Below are positions 41,824-50,683 of a stretch of 64,000 bases of DNA, piece after piece. The stretch covers positions 17,304-81,303 of the forward strand of contig NZ_JACHIK010000018.1 in the NCBI RefSeq assembly GCF_014203155.1, read 5' to 3'. The notes under the pieces were generated by a model. The model saw only the letters and a list, made by a program, of their open reading frames with translations, had not been told where the DNA came from and made no database searches. The position numbers and the translations under genes are program-made. The stretch comes from Shinella fusca. Lineage in GTDB: Bacteria > Pseudomonadota > Alphaproteobacteria > Rhizobiales > Rhizobiaceae. Numbering within the stretch: the first letter of the stretch is position 1; each line of letters opens with the position of its first letter.

Positions 41824-42000
41824 TTACCTGCAGACCTTGATCTTCCTGACGATCACGTTGCCGTAGTAATCGTAGGACTTCACCTTCTTAATGAAGCAGT
41901 GCGGCTTGTAGCCGTAGCTGTAGTAGCCGGCCTCGGAGGGCGCGGCGAAGGAAACGGCGGCGATGGCTGCGATGGCGGCGGAAACGATGATCTTGCGCAT
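41824..42000 (-). CDS. 58-residue exported protein with two cysteines
   Basis: ATG 42000 with GGAGAG seven bases upstream opens a 58-codon frame. A signal peptide (RKIIVSAAIAAIAAVSFAAPSEA) precedes a tiny mature peptide rich in Tyr and Lys (GYYSYGYKPHCFIKK, DYYGNVIVRKIKVC), with two Cys that could form a disulfide. A strong terminator follows its stop, confirming a transcription unit. Similar small periplasmic peptides occur across rhizobia with no known function. Confidence 0.78.
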   Translation of the reverse strand: MRKIIVSAAIAAIAAVSFAAPSEAGYYSYGYKPHCFIKKVKSYDYYGNVIVRKIKVCR

Positions 42001-42075
42001 GGGTCTCTCCTGATCTCTTGAGGATGAGCCTCTCTCATCCGGTGATCGGAATGTCCCATATCGCCCCGCCCGGCG

Positions 42076-42119
42076 CTGTTCCTTGAGGAACAGGGCCGCC
42101 GGGAATGCCGGCGGCCCTG
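42076..42119. terminator. two overlapping hairpins downstream of ohr
   Basis: CTGTTCC-TTGA-GGAACAG (42076-42093) and a perfect 12-bp stem CAGGGCCGCCGG-N5-CCGGCGGCCCTG (42091-42119) share CAG, so only one can form fully. The longer stem is 9 bases past the ohr stop and is followed on the minus strand by TTCC, a weak tail; it is the probable ohr terminator. Confidence 0.55.
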
Positions 42120-42127
42120 CGGAACGG

Positions 42128-42550
42128 TCAGGCGATCGTCGTCTTGACGTCGAGGTTGCCGCGCGTGGCGTGGCTGTAGGGGCAGACGACGTGGGCCTTC
42201 TTCACGAGGTCTTCCAGGACGGCCTTGTCGACGCCGGGGGCGGAGACTTCCAGCGAAGCCTCGATGCCGAAGCCGCCGCCGTCCTCGCGCGGGCCGATGC
42301 CGACGGTCGCCGTCACCTTGGCCTCGTCCGGGATCTTCACCTTCTCCTTGCCGGCGACGAACTTCAGCGCACCGAGGAAGCAGGCGGAATAGCCGACCGC
42401 GAAGAGCTTTTCCGGGTTGGCGCCCGTCGCGCCGTCGCCGCCGAGTTCCTTCGGCACGGTCAGCGTCACGTCGACGGTGCCGTCCTCGGTTGCGCCGTGG
42501 CCGGCGCGCCCGCCGGTTGCATGAGCTTTGGTCCTGTAGAGAATGGGCAT
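42128..42550 (-). CDS. ohr: organic hydroperoxide resistance protein Ohr
   Basis: 140 residues, OsmC/Ohr fold. The catalytic pair is Cys57 (VGYSACFLGAL) and Cys123 (VVCPYSHATRGN); the YRTKAHATGGRAG start is the Ohr rather than OsmC pattern. It reduces organic hydroperoxides with lipoylated proteins as reductant, in the cytosol. AGGAG lies upstream of the ATG. It is divergent from its regulator ohrR, with operator-like palindromes between them. Confidence 0.95.
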   Translation of the reverse strand: MPILYRTKAHATGGRAGHGATEDGTVDVTLTVPKELGGDGATGANPEKLFAVGYSACFLGALKFVAGKEKVKIPDEAKVTATVGIGPREDGGGFGIEASLEVSAPGVDKAVLEDLVKKAHVVCPYSHATRGNLDVKTTIA

Positions 42551-42605
42551 GGATGTCTCCTTCCGTTCCGTCGTTGATGATGGCAGTTCAATAGCGTAAA
42601 ATTAG

Positions 42606-42636
42606 ATTGCGCGCAATATGATTTTGCAAATTGCAA
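42606..42636. promoter_or_regulatory. OhrR operator candidates
   Basis: ATTGCGCGCAAT (42606-42617) is a perfect 12-bp palindrome, and TTGCAA-A-TTGCAA (42624-42636) is a second symmetric site 6 bases away. Both lie in the short AT-rich gap between ohr and ohrR, where OhrR is expected to repress both genes until its Cys is oxidised. Confidence 0.6.
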
Positions 42637-42665
42637 TTTTGCCCCTTTCCTGCGATAATAACAGG

Positions 42666-43157
42666 ATGAGCGACAAACGTGACGAAGCTGAGACGAACGA
42701 CATTCCCGCCGGCCTGCTGGCGCTCGACCAGCAGCTCTGCTTTGCCGTCTATGCCGCGGCCCATGCGCTCAACCGCACCTACAAGCCGCTGCTCGATCCC
42801 TACGGCCTCACCTACCCGCAATATATCGTGCTGATGACGCTGTGGGAGGAGGACGGGCGCACGGTCAAGGCGCTGGGCGCGACGCTGGGGCTCGATTCCG
42901 GCACGCTCTCCCCTCTCCTCAAGCGGCTGGAGGCGGCCGGCTTCATCCACCGCGCCCGCGACAGGAGCGACGAGCGGCAGGTGCTGGTGACCCTTACCGA
43001 CAAGGGCCGCGCCATGCGGCACGAGGCCCTTTCCATCCGCATGGAGATCGGCAAGGCGACCGGCTGCTCCGTCGAGGCCCTCACGGCGCTGACGGCGGAG
43101 CTCCAGACCCTGACGCGGCGGCTGGAGACAGGCGAGGCGCACGACGACGCGGCCTGA
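42666..43157 (+). CDS. ohrR: OhrR, MarR-family peroxide-sensing repressor
   Basis: 163 residues from ATG 42666. The reactive Cys25 sits in LDQQLCFAVYAAAHALNRTYKPLLD with the conserved Tyr residues of the sensing pocket. The winged helix (about 50-110) has VKALGATLGLDSGTLSPLLKRLEAAGFIHRARDRSDERQVLVTLT. Oxidation of the Cys by organic peroxides releases the operator and derepresses ohr. It is divergent from ohr. Confidence 0.95.
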   Translation: MSDKRDEAETNDIPAGLLALDQQLCFAVYAAAHALNRTYKPLLDPYGLTYPQYIVLMTLWEEDGRTVKALGATLGLDSGTLSPLLKRLEAAGFIHRARDRSDERQVLVTLTDKGRAMRHEALSIRMEIGKATGCSVEALTALTAELQTLTRRLETGEAHDDAA

Positions 43158-43251
43158 CGGATTTCTTGCCGGCATCACCTTACGGGACCTGTTCGCGATT
43201 CAACCTTCGCGCTAGAGTGCGCGCGGCGGGAGGGAACGCCGCGGGGGCCGG

Positions 43252-45204
43252 ATGAACAGGGAATGGTCGTGGAAGAAGGCGAATATCATGGCGGGCCTGT
43301 GGTGCCTTGCCGTGGGCCTCGCCATGATGGCGCTGTGGCTCGCCAAACCCGCGGAGCTCGCCGCCGGCCATCCCGCCGTCTTCGGCATGAAGTTCAACGC
43401 GGCGCTCGCCTTTTCCGTCATGGGCGTCGCGCTTCTGCTTGCCGCGCGTGAATTCCACCGCCTGCCGGCGCTGATGCTGGCGCTCGTCTTCCTCTACGGC
43501 GCGGCGGCCCTGTCGCAGCACCTCTTCGGCATCGACACGGGCATCGACACGGCGCTGAACGTGCCCTTCGTCGACATCGGCACCAGCGTGCCGGGGCGCA
43601 TCGCGCCCAACACGGCGCTGTGCTTCATGCTGACGAGCCTTGCGCTCGGCCTGCGCGCGCTGCAGAGGCGCAACGGCCTCGTGCCGGTGGGACTGGGCTT
43701 CGCCACCTTCGTCATCGCCGCCGTCGCGCTGCTCGGCTATGTGATCGCGCTGGATTTCGCGCATGACTGGATCCGCTTCACGCGCATGTCGCTGCAGAGC
43801 GCGAGCTGTTTCTTCATCCTCGCCATCGCCATCATCTTTTCCGGCAAGGAGCCGGCGGGCTACCACCGGGCGGTGCTGGCCGGCGCCCTCGGCGCGCTCA
43901 GCTATCTCCTCCTGCTCGCCATGACCTATTTCGAGCTGGCGCGCTACGAATCCTCCTTCGGCATCACGTTTTCCAGCGGCGGAACGAACGCCCGCTCGAC
44001 GCTCTCCTCGCTGGTGCTGATTTCCGCCGCGCTCTACGGCGGCCTGATGGTGCACCTCTACCTCTCCTCGCGCCGCTCGCGGGCGATGGCGGCGGACCTC
44101 GCCGCCCACCGCATCCGCCTTGCCGCCATCATCGCCAACGCGGTGGACGGCATCATCACCATCGACGAGCGCGGCGTCGTCCTGTCGGTCAACCCCGCCT
44201 CGGAGCGCATCTTCGGCTACGGCGCGGAGGAGATGGTGGGCCGCAACGTCAAGATGCTGATGCCCGAGCCCTACCGCAGCGAGCACGACCGCTACATCGC
44301 CAACTACCAGCGCGGCGGCGAGGCGAAGGTCATCGGCATCGGCCGCGAGGTGGAGGGCCGGCGCAAGGACGGCTCGACCTTCCCGCTCGACCTTGCCGTC
44401 GCCAAGCTGGAGCTCGGCGACACCGTGCTCTACAGCGGCACCGTGCGCGACATCTCCGAGCGCAAGGCGAGCGAGCAGGCGCTGCTCGACGCCAATGCGG
44501 AGCTGGAGGAATTCGCCTACCGCACCTCGCACGACCTGCGTTCGCCGATCGCCTCCTCGCTCGGCCTCCTCGGCATCTCGCGCGACATGCTGGCGGAGGG
44601 CGACCTTCCCGCGCTCGGCCAGACGCTCCAGCGCATGGAGGGCAATTTCCGCCGCCTCGACCATCTCATCCAGAACATCATCACCATCACGCGCAACCGG
44701 CTGATGGAAGAGGACACGCAGCCGATCGACCTTCGCGCGCTCGTCGCCGAATCGATCGACGCCCTCTCCCACCTCGACGAGTTCAAGCGGATCCGCATCG
44801 AAAATCATGTGCCGGCGGAATTGACAATCGAAAGCAAGCCATCGAAATTCCAGGTCATCGTCGGCAACATGCTCTCCAACGCGGTCAAGTATCACGACCC
44901 GAAGGAGGCCGAGCCGGCGATCGACGTCCGCGCCGTCCGCCATGCCGGCAGGGTGCGGCTGTCGGTGGAGGACAACGGCCTGGGCGTTCCGCCCGCCAGC
45001 CGCCATTTGTTGTTCAAGATGTTCAAACGGCTGCACCCCAACCGATCCTTCGGCAGCGGGCTCGGCCTCTACATATTGAGAAAGAGTGCGGAATCCCTCG
45101 GCGGGACCGCCCTTTACGAAGCAAAAGATAAGGGCAGCCGGTTCATCATCGAACTGCCCGACGGGGACCATAATGAAAATCCACTCGATCCTGGTCGTCG
45201 ATGA
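43252..45204 (+). CDS. membrane sensor histidine kinase with FixL-like PAS domain
   Basis: 650 residues. Eight hydrophobic segments in about residues 12-285 form a membrane sensor module of unknown type. A PAS domain (about 300-420) contains VNPASERIFGYGAEEMVGRNVKMLMPEPYRSEHDRYI, strikingly like FixL. However, the position of the FixL heme-ligand histidine (PHIIG) is Lys359 (AKVIG), so heme binding in the FixL manner is unlikely. The phosphoacceptor is His427 in YRTSHDLRSPIAS; the ATPase boxes NMLSNAVKY, DNGLGVP and SGLGLYI follow. The overlapping response regulator is its likely partner. Confidence 0.88.
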   Translation: MNREWSWKKANIMAGLWCLAVGLAMMALWLAKPAELAAGHPAVFGMKFNAALAFSVMGVALLLAAREFHRLPALMLALVFLYGAAALSQHLFGIDTGIDTALNVPFVDIGTSVPGRIAPNTALCFMLTSLALGLRALQRRNGLVPVGLGFATFVIAAVALLGYVIALDFAHDWIRFTRMSLQSASCFFILAIAIIFSGKEPAGYHRAVLAGALGALSYLLLLAMTYFELARYESSFGITFSSGGTNARSTLSSLVLISAALYGGLMVHLYLSSRRSRAMAADLAAHRIRLAAIIANAVDGIITIDERGVVLSVNPASERIFGYGAEEMVGRNVKMLMPEPYRSEHDRYIANYQRGGEAKVIGIGREVEGRRKDGSTFPLDLAVAKLELGDTVLYSGTVRDISERKASEQALLDANAELEEFAYRTSHDLRSPIASSLGLLGISRDMLAEGDLPALGQTLQRMEGNFRRLDHLIQNIITITRNRLMEEDTQPIDLRALVAESIDALSHLDEFKRIRIENHVPAELTIESKPSKFQVIVGNMLSNAVKYHDPKEAEPAIDVRAVRHAGRVRLSVEDNGLGVPPASRHLLFKMFKRLHPNRSFGSGLGLYILRKSAESLGGTALYEAKDKGSRFIIELPDGDHNENPLDPGRR

Positions 45205-45547
45205 CGACGAGAACGACCAGTTCATCTGCGAATACACGATCCGCAAGTTCGATCCGTCGATCCGCGTGATCAAGGCCTTCGACGGCACCGAAGCGCTCGA
45301 CGTGCTGCGCCGCGAGACGCCGGACGCCATCATCCTCGACATCAACATGCCGGTGATGAACGGCTTCGAGTTCCTCGACCGCTATGCCGAGGAATTCGAG
45401 GTGCACGCCCCCGTCGTCGCCATGCTCACCAGCTCCCACCTCGGCAAGGACCGCGAGCGGGCCATGCAATACGCCTTCGTCAAGAGCTACTTCGAAAAGC
45501 CGCTGCAGGCGGATCATCTGCGCGTCATGGCGGAGTTGCTGGAGTAA
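45173..45547 (+). CDS. single-domain response regulator (CheY-like)
   Basis: 124 residues, receiver domain only. Acidic pocket VVDDDENDQ, phospho-acceptor Asp in AIILDINMPVMNG (about residue 59), Thr/Ser in AMLTSSHL, and Lys in YFEKPLQ are all present. It starts 32 bases inside the end of the kinase gene, so the two are a coupled pair. With no output domain it must act through protein contacts or phosphotransfer. Confidence 0.92.
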   Translation: MKIHSILVVDDDENDQFICEYTIRKFDPSIRVIKAFDGTEALDVLRRETPDAIILDINMPVMNGFEFLDRYAEEFEVHAPVVAMLTSSHLGKDRERAMQYAFVKSYFEKPLQADHLRVMAELLE

Positions 45548-45567
45548 TTGACGCTTCGGGGTGAAGC

Positions 45568-45687
45568 CACCCCCTCTGGCCTGCCGGCCATCTCCCCCAC
45601 AAGGGGGGAGATTGAATCATGGTACCGCCTTGCCCCAAGCCGATCTCCCCCCTTGTGGGGGAGATGTCCGGCAGGACAGAGGGGGGT
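45568..45687. repeat. family A (RIME-like) repeat with two compensated hairpins
   Basis: The left hairpin is TGGCC-TGCC-GGCCA and the right is TGTCC-GGCA-GGACA, each keeping base pairing while differing from the common TGCCC/GGGCA. It lies between the response regulator and the MFS gene. Confidence 0.88.
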
Positions 45688-45768
45688 GCAAGGGCACGGC
45701 GCCCAAAATTTCATCACCCACAACGCTTTCCCTCTCCCTTTCCGCAAAACCTCCGCCATAGTGCCGCG

Positions 45769-46998
45769 ATGTCGACGCTTCGCCCGCTGATTCCCCTTCT
45801 CGTCACCGCTGGCATCCTGATCGGGGGCAACGGGCTGCAGGGCACGTTCATTGCGCTCAGGGCCTCGCAGGAGGGGTTCTCCACCGCGCTGATCGGCCTT
45901 CTCGGCGCCGGCTACAGCATCGGTTTCGCCATCGGCTGCATCTATGTGACGCGCGTGCTGCGGGCCATCGGCCATATCCGCACCTTCGCGGCCATGGCGG
46001 CTATCGCGTCCGCCTCGGCCATCGCCATGGCGCTCGTCATCGATCCCTTCTTCTGGTTCGCCCTGCGGCTTGTGACCGGCATCTGCATCGCCAGCCTCTT
46101 CGCCACCGTCGAAAGCTGGCTGAACGCCGCCGTCACCAATGCCAACCGGGCGCGCACGCTCTCGCTCTACCGCCTCGTCGACCTCGGCTCGGTCACGGCC
46201 GCGCAATATGTCATGGCGGGCGTCGGCATCGGCGGCTTCGACCTCTTCGCCATCATCGCCATGGCGCTGTCGCTCTCGCTGGTGCCGATCTCGCTGGCCG
46301 ACCGCTCCAGCCCCACCGTGCCGGAAGCCATCCGCTTCGACGTGAAGAAGCTCTGGAACATCTCGCCGCTCGCCACCATCGGCTGCATCGTCGTCGGCCT
46401 CACCAATGCCGCCTTCCGCAATCTCGGGCCGATCTACGCGCACGACATCGGCCTTTCGGTGACGGCCATCGCCAGCTTCATGAGCGCCGGCATCGTCGGC
46501 GGCGTGGTGCTGCAATATCCACTCGGCATCTATTCCGACCGGCTGGACCGGCGCCTCGTCATCCTCGTCGCCACGCTCGGCTCGACGCTCGCCGCCCTCT
46601 ACCTCGCCTTCCTTGCCGGCGGCAACGAATGGAAGAACATGGTCGGCATCTTCGTCTTCGGCGCCTTCGCCATGCCGCTCTATTCGCTCTGTTCGGCCCA
46701 TGCCAACGACCATGCGGGCGCAGGCGAGCATGCGCTGGTCTCGGCCGGGCTCCTGTTCTTCTGGTCCTGCGGGGCGATCATCGGCCCGCTCTTCGCCTCC
46801 GTCCTGCTGGAGGCCTTCGGCCCGTCGGCGCTCTTCCTCTACACCGCCGTCGTGCTCGTCGCCTTCATGGCCTATACGGGGCTGCGCATGGGCGCGCGCC
46901 CGCCCGTGCCCGCCGGCCCGCGGCGCAGCCGCTTCCGCGCGCTCCTGCGCACCTCGCTGTTCTTCAACAAGCTCGCCGCGCCCGACCGGGAGACGTAA
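45769..46998 (+). CDS. MFS transporter (YcaD-like)
   Basis: 409 residues from ATG 45769, twelve predicted helices. LIPLLVTAGILIGGNGLQGTFIALRA opens the protein, and LVTGICIASLFATVESWLNAAVTNANRAR and HDIGLSVTAIASFMSAGIVGGVVLQYPLGIYSDRLDRR (motif A-like) are typical of the YcaD branch. The C-terminus has a basic tail (RRSRFRALLRTS). The substrate is unknown. Monocistronic. Confidence 0.88.
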   Translation: MSTLRPLIPLLVTAGILIGGNGLQGTFIALRASQEGFSTALIGLLGAGYSIGFAIGCIYVTRVLRAIGHIRTFAAMAAIASASAIAMALVIDPFFWFALRLVTGICIASLFATVESWLNAAVTNANRARTLSLYRLVDLGSVTAAQYVMAGVGIGGFDLFAIIAMALSLSLVPISLADRSSPTVPEAIRFDVKKLWNISPLATIGCIVVGLTNAAFRNLGPIYAHDIGLSVTAIASFMSAGIVGGVVLQYPLGIYSDRLDRRLVILVATLGSTLAALYLAFLAGGNEWKNMVGIFVFGAFAMPLYSLCSAHANDHAGAGEHALVSAGLLFFWSCGAIIGPLFASVLLEAFGPSALFLYTAVVLVAFMAYTGLRMGARPPVPAGPRRSRFRALLRTSLFFNKLAAPDRET

Positions 46999-47081
46999 AC
47001 TGCGGCAATTCGCGTGGCCGCCGCTTATTGCTGAGCGGCCGCCTCAGGTTTAGAAGCGGGGCAAGCACCGGAGGGATTGCC

Positions 47082-48467
47082 ATGCTGACACGCCGCACGC
47101 TGATGAAGGGCGCACTCGTTGCCGGGGCCTATGCCGGCGGGATCGGCCTTGCCGGCAATCTCGGCGGTTCTGCGCGCGCAAAAGCCGCGACCAGCCTTGC
47201 CGCCCGCCGCACCGAGGCGATGCTGACCGAGCACGGGCCGACGAAGGGCGCCATGACCTACGGCGACGGCGAGGTGCCGCCGGTGCTGCGCCTTCGCCGG
47301 GGAGACCCCTTCGCGCTGAGGCTCGACAACCGGCTGGACGAGCCGACCACCATCCACTGGCACGGTCTTCGCATCGACAACAGGATGGACGGCGTGCCCT
47401 TCCTCACCCAGCCCTATGTCTACGGCGGCGACGGCTTCGACTATGCCTTCACCCCGCCCGATGCCGGCACCTACTGGTATCACCCCCATTGCAACACGCT
47501 CACGCAGATGGGCCGCGGCCTTGCCGGCGTCCTCGTGGTGGAAGACCCGTCCGATCCCGCCTTCGACGCGGAGATCGTGCTGAACCTTCGCGACTGGCGG
47601 CTCGGCGGCGACGGGCAGTTCATCGCCCAGTTCCGCCCACGCGATGCCGCGCGCGCCGGCACCTTCGGCACGGTGCGCACCGCCAACTGGCGCCAGTCGC
47701 CGCAATACGACGCGCCGGCGGGCGGGCTGGTGCGCCTGCGCCTCGCCGCGACCGACGTCACCCGCATCCTCGCCCTTTCGGTCGAGGGGGCGGAGGCCAC
47801 GGTGATCGCCCGCGACGGCAATCCCGCCCGGGAGCGCTTCGCGCTCGACCACCTGATGATCGGCCCCGGCCAGCGGCTCGACCTTGCCCTGCGCATGCCT
47901 GATGCGGAAGGCACGGTCGCCGTGCTGAGGGACCTGCGCGGCACGAAGCCGGCGGCGCTCGCCAGCTTCCGGGCCGTCGGCGCCTCGCTGAAGCGCGACG
48001 TGCGCGACCTGCCGGCGCTGGCCGCCAATCCCCTGCCCGAGCCCGACCTTTCCGCCGCAACGCAAATCCCCTTCATCCTCAGCGCGTCTGCCGAGGAGCG
48101 GCCGAAGGACGGCATCTGCGGCTCGCTCGGCTACAATTTCTGGGCCATCAACAAGGTGCCGTGGGCGGACGATTCAGGCGACCCGACCGCCCCGCTCGCC
48201 GAGATGAAGGCGGGCCGCACCTACATATTCAACGTCGAGAACCCGACGCCGCAGCTTCACCCGCTGCACCTGCACGGCCTCGTCTTCCGGCCGATGAATT
48301 CCAACAAGCAGGCGATCCGCCCGCATTTCTCCGACACCTACCTCATCCAGCCCGACGAAAAGGTGCAGCTCGCCCTCGTCGCCGACAATCCCGGCGACTG
48401 GGTGTTCCACTGCCACATCATCGAGCACCAGAAGACCGGCATGACAAGCTATGTGCGGGTGACGTGA
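47082..48467 (+). CDS. Tat-exported multicopper oxidase
   Basis: 461 residues. The twin-arginine signal (MLTRRTLMKGALVAGAYAGGI) sends it to the periplasm folded. Copper sites are complete: HWHG (about 105), YWYHPHC, HPLHLHGLVF and HCHIIEHQKTGM with the type 1 Cys flanked by His and the axial Met. This is the three-domain CueO/laccase layout; it oxidises Cu(I), phenols or metals with O2. GGAGGG precedes ATG 47082. No copper-export gene is adjacent, so a role in copper tolerance is only suggested. Confidence 0.94.
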   Translation: MLTRRTLMKGALVAGAYAGGIGLAGNLGGSARAKAATSLAARRTEAMLTEHGPTKGAMTYGDGEVPPVLRLRRGDPFALRLDNRLDEPTTIHWHGLRIDNRMDGVPFLTQPYVYGGDGFDYAFTPPDAGTYWYHPHCNTLTQMGRGLAGVLVVEDPSDPAFDAEIVLNLRDWRLGGDGQFIAQFRPRDAARAGTFGTVRTANWRQSPQYDAPAGGLVRLRLAATDVTRILALSVEGAEATVIARDGNPARERFALDHLMIGPGQRLDLALRMPDAEGTVAVLRDLRGTKPAALASFRAVGASLKRDVRDLPALAANPLPEPDLSAATQIPFILSASAEERPKDGICGSLGYNFWAINKVPWADDSGDPTAPLAEMKAGRTYIFNVENPTPQLHPLHLHGLVFRPMNSNKQAIRPHFSDTYLIQPDEKVQLALVADNPGDWVFHCHIIEHQKTGMTSYVRVT

Positions 48468-48469
48468 CG

Positions 48470-48630
48470 GGCGTGCCGTGCGGCCGTGGATCCTCGGGTC
48501 GAGCCCGAGGATGACGGTGGGGAGGAAGCGGTTTCCGTCCATCCGGCGGTGCGGCATGCGGGATCGCCCCTTGTTGTCGCGCCTTCTCTTCTTCCGTCAT
48601 CCTCGGGCTCGACCCGAGGATCCACGCCCC
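48470..48630. repeat. family C inverted pair (MITE-like)
   Basis: The left end carries GGCGTGCCGTG and the GGATCCTCGGG-TCGAG-CCCGAGG hairpin; the right end is its near reverse complement ending in GGATCCACGCCCC. The two hairpin ends are separated by about 70 bases. This is the same design as at 41.6 kb. Confidence 0.78.
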
Positions 48631-48752
48631 GCCCGCAGCGCCCGCGACACCCCTTTCCGGTTGCAGGCGGGCAAGTTTTTGATTGTGGCAAAACCGTGGA
48701 CCGTCTAAAGCTGCCCCATCAAAAACATAAGAAAGTTGCGCCCGAGCCCGCC

Positions 48753-49904
48753 ATGCAGATCATCGAGACAACCGCAGCCCTTCGCGACGCCTGTGAGACG
48801 CTCGCCCGTTCCGAGTATCTGACGATCGACACGGAGTTCCTGCGGGAGACGACGTTCTGGCCGGAGCTCTGCCTCATCCAGCTCGCCGGACCCGAGACCG
48901 AGGTGATCGTCGATCCGCTCGCCAAGGGTATCGACCTTGCCCCCTTCTTCGAGCTGATGGCCAATCCCGCCGTACTGAAGGTGTTCCACGCCGCGCGGCA
49001 GGACATCGAGATCATCGTCAACCGCGGCAACCTCATTCCGCACCCGATCTTCGACACGCAGGTTGCCGCCATGGTCTGCGGCTTCGGCGACAGCGTCTCC
49101 TACGACCAGCTCGTGCAGAAGATCAAGGGCGTGCATATCGACAAGTCCTCGCGCTTCACCGACTGGAGCCGCCGGCCACTCACCGAAAAGCAGCTCGAAT
49201 ATGCGCTGGCCGACGTCACGCATCTGCGCGACGTCTATCTCGCGCTCAAGGAAAAGCTGGAAAGCGCCGGCCGCTCGCTGTGGCTGACGGAGGAAATGGC
49301 GGTCCTGGAATCGCGCGACACCTACGACCTGCACCCGGACGACGCCTGGAAGCGCCTGAAGATGCGCGTCAAGAAGCCGATGGAGCTGGCCGTCCTGCAG
49401 AAGGTCGCCGCCTGGCGCGAACGCGAGGCGCGCGCGCGCAACGTGCCGCGCTCGCGCATCCTCAAGGACGACACGATCTACGAGATCGCCCAGCAGCAGC
49501 CGGCCGACGCCGAGGCGCTGGCGCGCCTTCGCACCATCCCCAAGGGCTGGGAGCGCTCGCAATCGGGCGCTGCGCTGCTCGAGGCCGTCGGCGAGGCGCT
49601 TGCCATCCCGAAGGCCGACCTGCCGCGCCTGCCGCGCCAGAACCATGTGCCGGAGGGCGCGGCCGCCGCCAGCGAGATGCTGAAGGTGCTTTTGAAGATC
49701 GTCGCGGAAAAGCAGGGCGTCGCCGCCAAGATCATCGCCAATTCCGACGACCTCGAAAAGATCGCCGTCGACGGCGAGAACGCCGAAGTCGCCGCCCTCA
49801 GCGGCTGGCGCCGCGACCTCTTCGGCGAAACCGCCCTCAACCTCATCTCCGGCAAGGTGGCGCTGCGCTTCATCGACAAGAAGATCGAGGCGGTGGAGCT
49901 TTAA
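48753..49904 (+). CDS. rnd: ribonuclease D
   Basis: 383 residues, full length. The DEDD exonuclease domain (about 1-200) has TIDTEFLRETTFWPELCLIQ, HAARQDIEI, DTQVAAMVCGFGDSVSY and YALADVTHL, giving the four acidic residues. An HRDC domain follows (about 205-285: VLQKVAAWREREARARNVPRSRILKDDTIYEIA). It trims tRNA and other structured RNA 3' ends. ATG 48753 gives the family start. In many rhizobia rnd lies near ppx and ppk, as here. Confidence 0.95.
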   Translation: MQIIETTAALRDACETLARSEYLTIDTEFLRETTFWPELCLIQLAGPETEVIVDPLAKGIDLAPFFELMANPAVLKVFHAARQDIEIIVNRGNLIPHPIFDTQVAAMVCGFGDSVSYDQLVQKIKGVHIDKSSRFTDWSRRPLTEKQLEYALADVTHLRDVYLALKEKLESAGRSLWLTEEMAVLESRDTYDLHPDDAWKRLKMRVKKPMELAVLQKVAAWREREARARNVPRSRILKDDTIYEIAQQQPADAEALARLRTIPKGWERSQSGAALLEAVGEALAIPKADLPRLPRQNHVPEGAAAASEMLKVLLKIVAEKQGVAAKIIANSDDLEKIAVDGENAEVAALSGWRRDLFGETALNLISGKVALRFIDKKIEAVEL

Positions 49905-49952
49905 CCGAAGGCCCTCTCTGCCCCTGCAAAGGTCGCAATCGCCTATCGACTG

Positions 49953-50093
49953 AAGACCCCTCCCTAAATCCCTCCCCACAAGGGGGAGGGACTTAACCCG
50001 CGGCACACTCGGCGTTCAAAAATCGAGGGAAAAGCAGGCTGCCAGCCTTTCTCCCCCCTTGTGGGGGAGATGCCGGCAGGCAGAGAGGGTCTT
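49953..50093. repeat. family B intergenic palindromic repeat
   Basis: Full copy between convergent rnd and the DUF922 gene. A stray 15-base fragment of a right arm (AAGGCCCTCTCTGCC) precedes it at 49908-49922, likely the remnant of an older copy. Confidence 0.85.
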
Positions 50094-50098
50094 GGGCG

Positions 50099-50683
50099 TT
50101 ACTGCGGGTCGACCAGTTGCAGGATGAGCTGGTGGACGTTGCCGCCGTCGCTCATTTCGGCCTTGTCGAAATCGCGGCTGCGGGCGCGTTCGGCTTTCGA
50201 GAGTTCGCCGAGGCGGGCCTGGAGCTGAGGGCGGATCTTCCAGCAGTCCGGGTCGTCCTCGACGCGCATGCCGACGCTCATCGCCTCGATGTCGCGCACG
50301 AGCTCCTTGATGAAATCGCCGTGCACCTTCTCATGCGCGGTGACGCCGGCGATGAAGGTGTCCCAGCGGTCCTTCACCGGGCCGGAGAGCTTGGTCTTCA
50401 GCTTCGGCAGCGTGTAGGTGATGACGAGCTTCGGCCTGTTGACCGTGATGACGCAGGCTCTGCCCTGCCGCTCGTACCTGCGCGTCCAGGTGAGCTTGAA
50501 GCCGGTATGGGCGATGACGCGGCCGGCGCCGAGCTTCGGGCCGTTCGCGCCGATCGACTGGTAGATTTCAAGGCCCGTCGTGCCCGTCACCGCATAGGGC
50601 ACCACCTGCTCCACGGCCTGCCAGTCCGCGGCCGCGGCGCCCGTGGCGAAGAAAAGGCCGGCGGCAAGGAAAAGGCCCCTCAT
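50099..50683 (-). CDS. exported DUF922 (HExxH) putative zinc protease
   Basis: 194 residues. A signal peptide (MRGLFLAAGLFFATGAAAA) is followed by the DUF922 domain. The zinc motif HEKVH is at residues 117-121 (FIAGVTAHEKVHGDFI), with WDTF before it. Two cysteines (about 77 and 146) may form a disulfide. Members are thought to be periplasmic metallopeptidases; no substrate is known. Its ATG overlaps the ppx stop by 4 bases, so it is translated with ppx. Confidence 0.85.
   Translation of the reverse strand: MRGLFLAAGLFFATGAAAADWQAVEQVVPYAVTGTTGLEIYQSIGANGPKLGAGRVIAHTGFKLTWTRRYERQGRACVITVNRPKLVITYTLPKLKTKLSGPVKDRWDTFIAGVTAHEKVHGDFIKELVRDIEAMSVGMRVEDDPDCWKIRPQLQARLGELSKAERARSRDFDKAEMSDGGNVHQLILQLVDPQ

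Noticed and set aside
43252..45204. Kinase as a true FixL oxygen sensor
   Set aside because: The heme-ligand histidine position is Lys, the partner is a lone receiver rather than FixJ, and there are more membrane segments than in FixL.
43180..45348. 722-codon minus-strand frame opposite the sensor kinase
   Set aside because: Antisense shadow; the plus strand carries PAS, HisKA and HATPase domains.
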